Positions 16,258 through 24,613 of a stretch of DNA of 35,063 nt are shown piece by piece (within the stretch, counting starts at the first letter, position 1; every line of letters starts with the position of its first letter). A model generated the notes under the pieces. It searched no databases. It was given only the letters and a program-made list of their open reading frames with translations, and was not told the DNA's origin. The position numbers and the translations under genes were made by a program. The stretch is taken from the NCBI GenBank assembly GCA_026552975.1, contig JAPMTR010000089.1:1-35063 (forward strand). The letters are read 5' to 3'. The stretch is from Candidatus Methanoperedens sp. (GTDB lineage Archaea > Halobacteriota > Methanosarcinia > Methanosarcinales > Methanoperedenaceae).

Positions 16258-18489
16258 TCACCTGTAACCTATATAAGACTTCTGTTCCTGTTTTGTCCCG
16301 CCTTTGAATTGCTCCTGTAGTTTTTGATAGTATTCAACCATATCATCTGCAAGAGCGGGTCTTACTTTCTTAAGTGCTTCATTGAAATGCCTCATTTCAA
16401 CAATGTCAGTTTCAAAATTTTCCCGCAGAGCCAGCATTACCGCTTCCCTGCACAGAGATTCGATATCTGAACCAACATAATTATCAGTGAGGTCTGCCAA
16501 TTCATCTATATCTACATCTTCTGATAGATGTTTCTCTTTCAAGTTTTTAAGATGGATATTGAATATGCTCATCCGTCCGGCTTTTCCTGGCGGCCCTACG
16601 AAAACAAGCCTGTCAAACCTGCCAGAACGGATCAGGGCAGGGTCTATTATCTCAGGCCTGTTCGTTGCAGCGATGACAACTACACTTTTCAGGACTTCTA
16701 TTCCATCAAGCTCGGTCAGCAATTGGTTTATAACTCTCTCCGAGGTCTTTGAACCAAACTCTGTACCGCGGATGGGGGCGATAGCATCAAGTTCATCCAG
16801 GAAAATTATTGATGGTGATACCTGGCGTGCTTTCTTAAAGATCTCACGTATAGCCTTTTCGGATTCTCCTACCCATTTGGAAAGTAACTGCGGACCCCTG
16901 ATGCTTATAAAATTAGCAGAGCTTTCATTGGCTACAGCCTTTGCAAGTAATGTTTTTCCAGTGCCTGGAGGACCATAAAGAAGTATTCCCCTTGGTGGGC
17001 GAATGCTCATTTTTTCAAATTTATCCGGGAATTTAAGGGGCCATTCAACTGCCTCTATGATCTCCTGTCTTGCCTCATCAAGCCCACCTACATCGTCCCA
17101 TTTGACTTTTGGTGTTTCGATCATGACTTCCCGCATAGCAGAAGGCTCAACTTCTTTTAGAGCGTCTTCAAAATCATTCACGGTTACCTGCATACTTTCA
17201 AGCATTTCCCGCGGGACGACTTCATCAAGTTTTATCATCGGGAGGAATCTTCGAAGCGCTTTCATCGCCGCTTCCTTTGCCAGGGCGGAAATATCAGCCC
17301 CAACGAAACCGTGCGTCCTTTCAGATATATACTCGATGTTCACGTCTTTTGACAGCGGCATTCCCCTTGTATGGATCTGGAATATTTCTATCCTGTCCTT
17401 CCTGTCTGGAACTCCGATCTCGATCTCCCTGTCAAACCTTCCTGGTCTTCTAAGGGCTGGATCAATGGCATCAATCCGGTTAGTTGCTCCGATCACTACC
17501 ACCTGCCCTCTTTCTTCCAGGCCGTCCATCATAGTAAGTAACTGTGCAACAACACGCCTTTCAACTTCACCGGTTACTTCTTCTCTTTTCGGGGCGATGG
17601 AATCAAGTTCATCTATGAAAATAATTGAGGGGGCAGCCTTGTTTGCCTGTTCAAATATTTCGCGAAGCCGCTGCTCGCTTTCCCCATAATATTTGCTCAT
17701 GATCTCAGGGCCTGCTATTGAGAAGAAATTTGCTCCTGATTCATTTGCTACTGCCTTTGCAATGAGGGTTTTTCCTGTCCCTGGAGGGCCATGCATCAAA
17801 ACACCCTTGGGCGGCTCTATTCCCAATCTTTCAAATAGTTCAGGATGTTTCATGGGAAGTTCGATCATTTCACGCAGACGCTGGATCTCATCTCCCAGAC
17901 CGCCAATATTCTCGTATGTGATGCCCGTACCTGTAACTTCAAGGACAACAGGTTTCTCCCTGAGTTTTATTTCAGTCTTATCGGTTATTAAAATAATCCC
18001 TTCGGGTTCAGCTTCAATTGCAATGAGAGGGATCTCCTGTCCTGTTACAAACCTTCCCAGGAATGGATGTGACATCGTGCTCATCACTGGTATTATATCC
18101 CCCTTGTTGATGGGGCGTTTCATGATCTGGCGTTTTATTATGTCTTCAGCTTCCCCGCCAAATTTTATGGGCGTTCCTTCGGAGGGAGCAAGCACTACTT
18201 TTTCTGCAGGATTTACATTGGCTTTTCGTATCCTGATAACATCTCCAATGCTTACGCCGGCGTTTTGCCTGATAAAACCGTCTATCCGGATTATATTTTC
18301 TTCCCAGTCATTCCTATCCGCACGCCACACTTTTGCGGCAGTGATCTTTTTCCCTTCTATCTCTATGATATCCCCTGGTATTAACTGCAAAAGCATCAGG
18401 GTATGCGGATCAAGCCTTGCGATCCCTCTTCCTGAATCATTCGGATAGGCTTTTGCCACTGTGAGCTGTTTTCCTTCATTTTCATTCAT
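16258..18489 (-). CDS. CDC48/VAT AAA+ ATPase
   Basis: A 743-residue double-ring AAA+ unfoldase of the CDC48/p97/VAT family, which unfolds proteins for the proteasome or remodels complexes. The N domain (double-psi barrel plus beta clam) covers about 1-180. The D1 ring has P-loop GPPGTGKT at 234-241, Walker B FIDELD at 291-296 and arginine fingers in RRPGRFDRE. The D2 ring has a P-loop at 506-513, Walker B FLDELD at 563-568 and SGRFDR. The pore loops are KYYGE in D1 and KWVGE in D2. The C terminus ends in Gly-Tyr-Arg, which only loosely resembles the HbYX motif that docks on proteasomes. The ATG has GAGGGGAT upstream and a TATA-like stretch near 18520-18533. Confidence 0.97.
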   Translation of the reverse strand: MNENEGKQLTVAKAYPNDSGRGIARLDPHTLMLLQLIPGDIIEIEGKKITAAKVWRADRNDWEENIIRIDGFIRQNAGVSIGDVIRIRKANVNPAEKVVLAPSEGTPIKFGGEAEDIIKRQIMKRPINKGDIIPVMSTMSHPFLGRFVTGQEIPLIAIEAEPEGIILITDKTEIKLREKPVVLEVTGTGITYENIGGLGDEIQRLREMIELPMKHPELFERLGIEPPKGVLMHGPPGTGKTLIAKAVANESGANFFSIAGPEIMSKYYGESEQRLREIFEQANKAAPSIIFIDELDSIAPKREEVTGEVERRVVAQLLTMMDGLEERGQVVVIGATNRIDAIDPALRRPGRFDREIEIGVPDRKDRIEIFQIHTRGMPLSKDVNIEYISERTHGFVGADISALAKEAAMKALRRFLPMIKLDEVVPREMLESMQVTVNDFEDALKEVEPSAMREVMIETPKVKWDDVGGLDEARQEIIEAVEWPLKFPDKFEKMSIRPPRGILLYGPPGTGKTLLAKAVANESSANFISIRGPQLLSKWVGESEKAIREIFKKARQVSPSIIFLDELDAIAPIRGTEFGSKTSERVINQLLTELDGIEVLKSVVVIAATNRPEIIDPALIRSGRFDRLVFVGPPGKAGRMSIFNIHLKNLKEKHLSEDVDIDELADLTDNYVGSDIESLCREAVMLALRENFETDIVEMRHFNEALKKVRPALADDMVEYYQKLQEQFKGGTKQEQKSYIGYR

Positions 18490-18535
18490 TTATATCCCCT
18501 CAGATATAGTTGTTTGTTAATATTATTATATAATA
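18490..18535 (-). promoter_or_regulatory. Promoter and ribosome site of the CDC48 gene
   Basis: Reading the minus strand, a TATA-like TTATATAATAATATT lies at about 18520-18533, roughly 25-30 bases before the ribosome site GAGGGGAT at 18496-18503, which precedes the ATG at 18489. This is an archaeal promoter by its spacing, though no BRE element is clearly defined. Confidence 0.45.
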
Positions 18536-18596
18536 ACAGGTTATCTAATTGTATCACATAGATAAAAATATATGCCATATATTTCCAATAAAAATT

Positions 18597-18630
18597 AAAA
18601 AAAAAGAGTTTGTTCCGTTAAAAGGAACAA
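18597..18630 (-). terminator. Hairpin plus T9 terminator of the NrfD/cytochrome operon
   Basis: On the minus strand, just after the stop of the NrfD-like gene, TTGTTCC (18624-18630 complement) pairs with GGAACAA (18610-18616 complement) around a seven-base loop, and nine T residues follow at 18605-18597 after a short CTC. The combination of a seven-base-pair stem and a T-tract is a good transcription terminator and closes the operon before the cdc48 promoter. Confidence 0.65.
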
Positions 18631-18636
18631 TACTAA

Positions 18637-19794
18637 TTATTCCATATCCTTCCATGGCGGCAGGATAGCTGTTACAACCCGCAATATGATCAACGGAATG
18701 ATACAAATTATTATTGCTGGCAGTACACCTTCCTGGCTGAAGAATACAGGAACATACGTGAGCGTTCCTACAAGGCTCTTGGAAATTTCCTGGCCGCCAA
18801 TTACCACGTTCCATCTCATTGCAAATACTCCAATAATAATGAGAACGGATGAAATCGAGATCATTCCTAATTTCAGGTTTTCCCGCTTTTTCATCAGACT
18901 TACAAGGAGCAGGAGTATAAATGGGATAAATATGCCAAGTGTCAATTGAATTCCCCAGAAGGTAAATCCTATTTTATCTGAAAGAAGCCTATTAATAATG
19001 TCAATATCTTCCCTTGATGCATATTTCATGCTTATTATCTCAAGTAATTCAAGGGTAACATCAAGTATCAGGAAGATCCAGAGATAATGTGCCAGGGACT
19101 GGACACATTTATGGTCTATCGCATGTTTCCTGAACTTCATTGCAATTATATATAATAAGATCAGCAATGCGATCCCGGATACTATTGCCGACATAAGGAA
19201 TATGATAGGCATAAGGGGAGTGGACCACCATGGATTTGCCTTGATGCCACCAAAAATAAAGCCCACATAACCATGCAGGAATGCCGCTGATGGAATACCT
19301 ATTATTGCAAGTTTCTTTGCGAATTTTTCATCGTCATGTAATGCTTTTTCAGAAATATCAAATGAAAACAATGCAAGGCATGAATATAATAATTCTTTCC
19401 AGCCATGGGAACTTAGGGCCATTTTCACAATATCTTCCCTGAATGAAAGCCATATCTCCAGAACCACGATGATCAGATAGAATGAAAAGATATAACCAAA
19501 ACCAGACATTGCAGACGTAAGATGGGGAGTGAACATGATCTCGATGCCCCGTTCAGGACGTCCAAGATGTACAAGTAAAGGCATCATTGCGACAAGCAAG
19601 AATGACAATGCTGTAAGAAGAGCAAATCGTGCAACAGGCTTGATCTCATTTTTCCCAAAAACATGGTATAATGACGAAGCAATGAAAGCACCAGCAACAA
19701 GACCGGTGATATACGGATACAGAACTATCAATATGCTCCACTGTATTTCAGATTCATTGGGGTAAACATAACCCCATATCAAATTCTCTAACAT
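18637..19794 (-). CDS. NrfD/PsrC-type membrane quinol-interacting subunit
   Basis: A 385-residue membrane protein with about nine to ten transmembrane helices, in the pattern of NrfD/PsrC/DsrP subunits: an N-terminal LIWGYVYPNESEIQWSILIVLYPYITGLVAG, LVHLGRPERG after the third helix, AAFLHGYVGFIFGG, and WNVVIGGQEISKS before the last helices. These proteins bind menaquinone or methanophenazine and pass electrons to a partner iron-sulfur protein; in archaea the quinone species is not known from sequence. Its start shares one base with the stop of the ferredoxin gene (TAATG), so the two are translated together. It is the last gene of the operon, followed by a terminator. Confidence 0.92.
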   Translation of the reverse strand: MLENLIWGYVYPNESEIQWSILIVLYPYITGLVAGAFIASSLYHVFGKNEIKPVARFALLTALSFLLVAMMPLLVHLGRPERGIEIMFTPHLTSAMSGFGYIFSFYLIIVVLEIWLSFREDIVKMALSSHGWKELLYSCLALFSFDISEKALHDDEKFAKKLAIIGIPSAAFLHGYVGFIFGGIKANPWWSTPLMPIIFLMSAIVSGIALLILLYIIAMKFRKHAIDHKCVQSLAHYLWIFLILDVTLELLEIISMKYASREDIDIINRLLSDKIGFTFWGIQLTLGIFIPFILLLLVSLMKKRENLKLGMISISSVLIIIGVFAMRWNVVIGGQEISKSLVGTLTYVPVFFSQEGVLPAIIICIIPLIILRVVTAILPPWKDME

Positions 19795-20585
19795 TATTTC
19801 ACTTCCCGGTCTAAACCTATGTAGTACACTTTGGGCTTTGTACCAAGATCGGGTTTAAGAAGGTTGATCCTTTCCACATCGATTATTTTTTTGACTTCAC
19901 TATTTTCATCGTTCAGATCGCCGAATTTTCGCGCACCTGTGGGGCATGCCTGAACGCATGCAGGTAAAAGTCCCTTTGTGATCCTGTGATAACACCATGT
20001 GCATTTATCAGCAGTTCCCTTTTCAATATTGAAGTACCTGGCCCCATAAGGACAGCCCTGTATGCAATATCTGCATCCTATACAATATTCGTAATCGACC
20101 AGGACTACACCATCTTTGGTCTCATATGTTGCTCCAACAGGACAAACCTGCACACAGGGAGCATTATCACAATGATTGCAGATTTTGGGGACATAAAAGG
20201 CTTTCTTTAACTCTTCAGCTGGTATGTTATCCACGAATCCGTCTATTCCTCCATTGGGGGAATCGATAACTACCTCTTCTTCCCTTGTCTGGGAATTGGT
20301 TTTCTTTACACGATATCGTTCTATCCAAGTCCTGTAAACTTCTTCATCAAATGGTACTTCATTCTCATGTTTACAGGCGTTGGCACATCTGCCGCATCCG
20401 ATACATTTTCTTGTATCTACAACATAACCCCAGAAGTGCTTCTCCCAATCATATCCACCTTGATCAATAGTACTTTCAGCTGCGATACTGCTACTTACCA
20501 TTGAACTTATAACAGTCGACCCCGCAGCAGCCCCAATTATTACTTTGCATCCGATCTTGGTAAAATCTCGTCTTGTTATTTCCAT
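19794..20585 (-). CDS. Tat-exported ferredoxin subunit with four [4Fe-4S] clusters (NrfC/PsrB-like)
   Basis: A 263-residue iron-sulfur protein. The N terminus has a twin-arginine motif TRRDFTK (4-10) and hydrophobic stretch, so it is exported folded by the Tat system. Sixteen cysteines make four clusters: 61, 64, 67, 71; 136, 139, 144, 148; 168, 171, 174, 178; and 195, 198, 210, 214, in the order typical of NrfC, PsrB, DmsB and DsrO proteins. It would carry electrons between the NrfD-like subunit and the heme proteins. A very strong ribosome site, AAGGAGGAGG, precedes the ATG. It lies 14 bases downstream of the tetraheme cytochrome gene. No molybdopterin catalytic subunit is present. Confidence 0.95.
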   Translation of the reverse strand: MEITRRDFTKIGCKVIIGAAAGSTVISSMVSSSIAAESTIDQGGYDWEKHFWGYVVDTRKCIGCGRCANACKHENEVPFDEEVYRTWIERYRVKKTNSQTREEEVVIDSPNGGIDGFVDNIPAEELKKAFYVPKICNHCDNAPCVQVCPVGATYETKDGVVLVDYEYCIGCRYCIQGCPYGARYFNIEKGTADKCTWCYHRITKGLLPACVQACPTGARKFGDLNDENSEVKKIIDVERINLLKPDLGTKPKVYYIGLDREVK

Positions 20586-20599
20586 ATTTTTCCTCCTCC

Positions 20600-21049
20600 T
20601 TATACGAACCAGGGCTTATGCGGATTATGGCAATATACACATCTCAGTTCCTTGCCATGTGTGTCTGGATCGATCTGAGGGAAGTTATCTGGTCTTGCAA
20701 CTCGCTTAAAGTGGCACCCACCGCAATATTCGCGTGAGTCATCTGCAGGTGTTAATGTTTCCCTCGCATTAAGGGTGTGTTTTCCAGCCGGACCATGACA
20801 CGTTTCACAGTTCACTGTCTTGTGCCTGTCTTTAACCCATACATCGTAAATAATTTTATGGCAATTCTCCTCTCCGCAACTTATTGAACCTGCATAATTT
20901 ATTGGAAGGTTTCTCATCTCACCCACCGAATCACCTCTATACCATCCATATTGTCCAAAAGAGTCAGGAACTAAAATTGACCTCACGATAATAAAAATAA
21001 ATATTACAAGAGCTAATAATGTAAAAGCTCTTTTTAGATGTGGCTGCAT
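20600..21049 (-). CDS. Membrane-anchored tetraheme cytochrome c
   Basis: A 149-residue cytochrome with an N-terminal membrane anchor (residues 9-27). It has three standard heme sites, CETCH (81-85), CGGCH (109-113) and CVYCH (137-141), and a fourth with four residues between the cysteines, CGEENCH (58-64). CX4CH is a real heme site in Desulfovibrio cytochrome c3, so four hemes are expected. Extra histidines (for example His76, His91, His130, His144) can be distal ligands. The ribosome site is AAAGGTGA. It stands between the hexaheme cytochrome and the ferredoxin and likely connects them electrically on the outer face of the membrane. Confidence 0.93.
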   Translation of the reverse strand: MQPHLKRAFTLLALVIFIFIIVRSILVPDSFGQYGWYRGDSVGEMRNLPINYAGSISCGEENCHKIIYDVWVKDRHKTVNCETCHGPAGKHTLNARETLTPADDSREYCGGCHFKRVARPDNFPQIDPDTHGKELRCVYCHNPHKPWFV

Positions 21050-21099
21050 TACTTTTTCACCTTTCCTTAGATGGGTATCTTGTCATTCGTTTTTTACCC

Positions 21100-22059
21100 T
21101 TATTTCTTTCTCACAACATAGAACACAGCCATCAGGGAAACAAATCCGACCAGACCTTCAAATCCTGGAACCTCAGGTGTGGTAGTCTTTGACGGTGTTG
21201 TGGTAGTGGGGTTCACAATATCTTCAGCTTTTTTTATTTCCTTATTTGCTAAATCTATTGTAACCTCAAAATGAGTCATGTTGAACTCATGCCACATCGG
21301 GGCGAGACTTCCAAGAGTATTAAGAGCATTTTCTGTGTATTTCTTTGCCTGAGTAACATCTGTCCCATTCTTTTCTGCCCAGAATATATCCTGACGTGCC
21401 ATATCAATGTTGAACTGCAATTTATTTACTTTTCTTATCATATCTTCCGCTGTGAGAGGGATATCAATAGGAGCTACTTTTTTGTAAACGGAATGACAGT
21501 TCCCGCATGAAACCCTGAAATCCTCAGGATTTGGTTTCGTGAAAGTATGAGGATGATGGCATGTTGTGCATGTTGGGGCAAGCTGTAATGATTCGAGTTT
21601 CTGGTAATGTATGCTATTCTTAAAATTGTCCAGTTCTTTTTGATGGCATTTTCCACATGTCTCAGGGACATTTGTATAATAAACAGGACTTAGCGGATCG
21701 GTATTGCTCTTAAAATCAACATGCGCTTTTTCTTTTGTCGTCTGCGTTACATCTCCCCCATGACATGCTTCGCAGGTTACGCCTTTCAAGGCATGGACGG
21801 ATTCTGACCACTGCTGGTAATTTGCTGTTGCAAGCTGTCTTACTTTGTCTTCGTGGCATTCAAGAGAACACATTGCATTCCTTTCCAGGTGCTGGATCCT
21901 TATTTGATTGAAACGCTTTTGTTCCTCGATAAAAGGAGTCAATGTCTTATGACAATTAACACATGAGTTTTCAATAGCTGTTCCTTCAGGGATAAACATT
22001 AGAATCCCTGCTAAAACTATGACCACAATTAATAATCTACCAAATAATACAGATCGCAT
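21100..22059 (-). CDS. Hexaheme cytochrome c with PGF-CTERM-like tail
   Basis: A cytochrome of about 319 residues (numbering below from the ATG at 22059). An N-terminal signal peptide (about 8-23) is followed by five CX2CH sites, at 33, 96, 135, 164 and 185, and one with three residues between the cysteines, CSLECH at 64-69, giving up to six hemes. After the heme region comes a helical section (about 205-280), then a Thr/Pro-rich linker and EVPGFEGLVGFVSLMAVFYVVRKK-type ending: PGF at 298-300, a membrane helix and basic C terminus. This is the archaeosortase A sorting signal, so the protein should be cleaved and lipid-anchored on the outside. A GTG at 22068 is an alternative but lies too close to the ribosome site GGAAGGTG. 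It is first in the operon. Confidence 0.92.
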   Translation of the reverse strand: MRSVLFGRLLIVVIVLAGILMFIPEGTAIENSCVNCHKTLTPFIEEQKRFNQIRIQHLERNAMCSLECHEDKVRQLATANYQQWSESVHALKGVTCEACHGGDVTQTTKEKAHVDFKSNTDPLSPVYYTNVPETCGKCHQKELDNFKNSIHYQKLESLQLAPTCTTCHHPHTFTKPNPEDFRVSCGNCHSVYKKVAPIDIPLTAEDMIRKVNKLQFNIDMARQDIFWAEKNGTDVTQAKKYTENALNTLGSLAPMWHEFNMTHFEVTIDLANKEIKKAEDIVNPTTTTPSKTTTPEVPGFEGLVGFVSLMAVFYVVRKK

Positions 22060-22074
22060 TTTATTCACACCTTC

Positions 22075-22115
22075 CGTTTTATAAATATACTTTTTAAAAT
22101 GTATAGATTTAAACT
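22075..22115 (-). promoter_or_regulatory. Candidate promoter of the cytochrome operon
   Basis: The minus strand has two TATA-like stretches upstream of the hexaheme cytochrome gene, TATATTTATAAAA at about 22077-22090 and TTTAAATCTATAC at about 22100-22113. The second would give a short leader containing the ribosome site GGAAGGTG at 22067-22074; the first would make the message leaderless. The 187-base intergenic region is shared with the divergent larB gene. Confidence 0.35.
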
Positions 22116-22246
22116 AACATTTTTTTAACTTAACCAGTTATTTTCTATATTTATAACTTTTGGTGGATCATAGTTTTAAAATATGATGTCTTTCTTTCAT
22201 GGAATTCAATCGATAAGAATAAAGTCAATGCCAGCCTAATCCTGTT

Positions 22247-23038
22247 ATGGAAATATCTGAGATATTGATGAAATTTAAAAATGATGAAATTAGTATTAAA
22301 GATGCGCAATTACAGCTTCGCCTGAATAACTATGAATCAGTATCAGATATTGCAAAAGTTGATATCCATCGCATGAAAAGAGTGGGTATCCCCGAAGCGA
22401 TTATCGCAGATTGTAAGACCTGTGACGAAGTTGCATCCATAGCCCGTGTACACCTGGAAAATGAAAGACATGTGATTATTACACGAGTCCATGAAGAGAA
22501 TTATGCTTCGCTAAGATCGCTGGCAGAAGAAACGAAGTCTAAGATCAGGTGGGAAAAACGAGCAAGAATGATCATAATTGGAGAAAACACAACAAATTCT
22601 GGTGGAAAGATTGGAGTGATCTCAGCAGGAACTGCTGATATACCTGTAGCCGAAGAAGCAAAAGTCATAGGTCAAGAGATGGGTTGTTCTGTTTCTGTAA
22701 TATATGATGTTGGGGTTGCAGGTATCCACAGGCTGTTCCCTGAATTAACAAAACTTGTAAAAGCCGGAGTGGATGCTATTGTGGTCGTTGCTGGCCGTGA
22801 AGGAACGCTTCCTACGATAGTATCCGGCTTAGTAGATGTGCCAGTCATTGGGGTGCCCGTATCTACAGGATATGGTGCAGGAGGGAATGGAAAAGCAGCT
22901 CTTTTATCTATGTTACAATCATGTTCCGTTTTAACTGTTGTAAATATTGATGCAGGTTTCATTGCAGGGGCTTTTGCTGCAAGGATAGCAAATCTTGCAG
23001 CGAAGAATCGAACAAAAGAAGAAGGGATCCAGGATTAA
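22247..23038 (+). CDS. larB: LarB-like nickel pincer cofactor synthase
   Basis: A 263-residue protein of the LarB/PurE-related family. LarB makes pyridinium-3,5-biscarboxylic acid mononucleotide from nicotinate adenine dinucleotide, the first step of the nickel pincer cofactor of lactate racemase-like enzymes. Diagnostic segments are the PurE-like ISAGTADIPVAEEA and VIYDVGVAGIHRLFPEL, and the Gly-rich late region GVPVSTGYGAGGNGK. The N-terminal 100 residues are the LarB-specific helical part. No larC, larE or larA is in the window; archaea with larB alone are known to scatter these genes. The ATG at 22247 has no clear ribosome site; a TATA-like TTTTAAAATATG lies at about 22174-22185. Confidence 0.92.
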   Translation: MEISEILMKFKNDEISIKDAQLQLRLNNYESVSDIAKVDIHRMKRVGIPEAIIADCKTCDEVASIARVHLENERHVIITRVHEENYASLRSLAEETKSKIRWEKRARMIIIGENTTNSGGKIGVISAGTADIPVAEEAKVIGQEMGCSVSVIYDVGVAGIHRLFPELTKLVKAGVDAIVVVAGREGTLPTIVSGLVDVPVIGVPVSTGYGAGGNGKAALLSMLQSCSVLTVVNIDAGFIAGAFAARIANLAAKNRTKEEGIQD

Positions 23039-23079
23039 CTTTGTAACATATTCTAAATATACATTAATTAACGAAGATT

Positions 23080-23165
23080 ATTTATATGGTAAAAATGAAT
23101 ATAGTTATTGTGTGTTGGATTAATTTTTATTATAAGATGAGAAATTAATTAAGAGGTAATTATAT
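23080..23165 (+). promoter_or_regulatory. Promoter and ribosome site of the DUF1699 gene
   Basis: The sequence ATTTATAT at 23080-23087 is a TATA-like element in an AT-rich region between larB and the DUF1699 gene. AGAGGTAATT at 23151-23160 is a reasonable ribosome site before the ATG at 23166. The distance implies a leader of about 55 bases. Confidence 0.4.
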
Positions 23166-23579
23166 ATGAAAATTAGAATTGTAAGTTCCAAAGAAGAGAT
23201 CAATTATCTTAACCAGAATGAAAAGATAATCCATCTTGCTTTCAGACCATCTAATAAAGACATTTTTGCATTAGTACAGACTTGTTCGAATGTTAAAGCG
23301 ATACATATCCCGAGTTCTTATATAAAGACGATCTCAAATTCTACAAAAATGTTCCTTCAAATGCAGGATGTAGCCTTGCTCGAGGGAGATGTCTGGGGAC
23401 ACAGGAAAGACATAAATGAATATTCTGAAATAGATCCAGCGGTTTTTGACAGGATGGAAGAGCTCAAATCAGACGGATTATCAGAGTCTGCTGTTCTTGA
23501 CAGGCTTGTCAGGGAAACACGTCTGAGCAAAGATTTATTAAAATTCCTTTCTAAAGAGAAATCATCAAAAAAGAAATAA
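23166..23579 (+). CDS. DUF1699 family protein
   Basis: A 137-residue soluble protein that matches the archaeal DUF1699 family seen mainly in Methanosarcinales: MKIRIVSSKEEI at the start, HLAFRPSNKDIFALVQTC, a central MFLQMQDVALLEGDVWGHRKDINEY, and a C-terminal helix with DRMEELKSDGLSESA resembling a helix-turn-helix-like region. The function is unknown. The gene is monocistronic, with a leader of its own, and converges on the tatA pair. Confidence 0.85.
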   Translation: MKIRIVSSKEEINYLNQNEKIIHLAFRPSNKDIFALVQTCSNVKAIHIPSSYIKTISNSTKMFLQMQDVALLEGDVWGHRKDINEYSEIDPAVFDRMEELKSDGLSESAVLDRLVRETRLSKDLLKFLSKEKSSKKK

Positions 23580-23588
23580 CCTGTTTTC

Positions 23589-23885
23589 TTATTTCTTAGT
23601 CTTATTCTGGATCTCATCTAGCAATTGCTCATCGCTTTTGCCTTCTGTAACAATTCCAAGATCCTGTGCCATCTTTCTTATCTTCGAAGATGATGTATTT
23701 TCAGCTGGTTTTCCCTCTTTAATGGGTTTCCCTATATCCCTTATTTCCGCATCAATATCATTCTTTGCTTTTTTGAATTCGCCTGTGGCTTTACCAAGTG
23801 ACTTTGCAAGCTCAGGGATCTTGCTCGCACCAAAAAGCAGTATGACAACGATAACAATCATTATTATTTCGGGAGTACCAATCAT
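23589..23885 (-). CDS. tatA: TatA-like twin-arginine translocase subunit (copy 1)
   Basis: A 98-residue TatA/TatB-type protein. The N-terminal membrane helix [31 protein letters not shown] contains the FG-x-x-K-I-P-E hinge and is followed by the amphipathic helix [14 protein letters not shown] and a charged tail. TatA proteins polymerise to form the export channel for folded twin-arginine proteins. The ribosome site AGAGGTG precedes the ATG. It follows a second, similar gene with a two-base gap, the pair probably arising by tandem duplication. TatC is not in the window. Confidence 0.93.
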   Translation of the reverse strand: MIGTPEIIMIVIVVILLFGASKIPELAKSLGKATGEFKKAKNDIDAEIRDIGKPIKEGKPAENTSSSKIRKMAQDLGIVTEGKSDEQLLDEIQNKTKK

Positions 23886-23887
23886 AA

Positions 23888-24199
23888 CTACACCTCTTTC
23901 TTAAAATCAACGTCTTTTCTTAATCTTATTTTTACTCTTATCTCTTCTACAAGTTGTTCAATATTCTTGTTATTCACATCAATTCCCATTTCTACCGCCA
24001 TATCCCGGATCTTAATATCTTTCTGATTCAAAGGTTCGTTCAGTCTTTTGACTTCACGTTCTGTTTCTGTTTGAGCTTTCTTGAATTCTCCGGCTGCTTT
24101 TCCCAGTGATCTTGCTATTTCCGGGATCTTATCAGGCCCGAAAAAAAACATAGCGACTACTAATATCAATATTAATTCTGGAAATCCAATTAATCCCAT
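23888..24199 (-). CDS. TatA-like twin-arginine translocase subunit (copy 2)
   Basis: A 103-residue paralogue of the neighbouring Tat[43 protein letters not shown] has the same membrane helix, FGPDKIPE hinge and amphipathic helix. The tail differs more and is longer in basic residues. The Pro after FG (FGPDKIPE rather than FGASKIPE) is common in TatB as well as TatA, so this copy might play a TatB-like role, although archaea generally use TatA only. It is upstream of copy 1 in the same transcript, 1.9 kb from the Tat-dependent ferredoxin gene. Confidence 0.88.
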   Translation of the reverse strand: MGLIGFPELILILVVAMFFFGPDKIPEIARSLGKAAGEFKKAQTETEREVKRLNEPLNQKDIKIRDMAVEMGIDVNNKNIEQLVEEIRVKIRLRKDVDFKKEV

Positions 24200-24261
24200 A
24201 TATGCATAATGTTATTATTTTAGAACTTAAATCTTTGCTTTAAAAAAATCATGATTTAAAT

Positions 24262-24522
24262 CTATTCTACCGCCCTTATATTCCTGTTCATATCGATCTT
24301 TCTTAATTTTGCGCCAGCGATCTGTCCTGCTATATCTGATAAAACAAGCAACGGAATTACTGTATAGTTCATACCGGATAAAATCCTCATCAGAAATACA
24401 AATGGAACAGGGATGTGTATTGCCATGATCCATTTTCTGGAAAATTTTCGTGCATTACCTCGAATATATCCAAATGGTAAGTTGAGTAAAAATACAAATA
24501 ACATTATTTCATTTATTGTCAT
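24262..24522 (-). CDS. Small membrane protein of unknown function
   Basis: An 86-residue protein with three short hydrophobic segments (about 5-19, 33-48 and 53-68) and a basic C-terminal tail (KLRKIDMNRNIRAVE). No family was recognised, although its composition and hydrophobicity suggest a real membrane protein. The ATG at 24522 has a good ribosome site, GGAAGGAA. It lies upstream of the tatA pair on the same strand, 62 bases away, and may be co-transcribed with them; a role in protein export is possible but unsupported. Confidence 0.7.
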   Translation of the reverse strand: MTINEIMLFVFLLNLPFGYIRGNARKFSRKWIMAIHIPVPFVFLMRILSGMNYTVIPLLVLSDIAGQIAGAKLRKIDMNRNIRAVE

Positions 24523-24613
24523 TTTTTTCCTTCCTATCCTGATCCTTATTATACTTATCCGACCAATTATCTGTTATTATTTGCTAATGTAGTTTGCGGT
24601 CATTATAACATTA

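Noticed and set aside
16487-18448. Three long plus-strand ORFs (163, 228 and 251 residues)
   Set aside because: All lie opposite the CDC48 gene and mirror its codon bias; none has a protein-like motif or ribosome site.
18554-18814. Minus-strand ORF of 86 residues
   Set aside because: It overlaps the 3' end of the NrfD-like gene in another frame and the terminator; Cys- and His-rich by chance.
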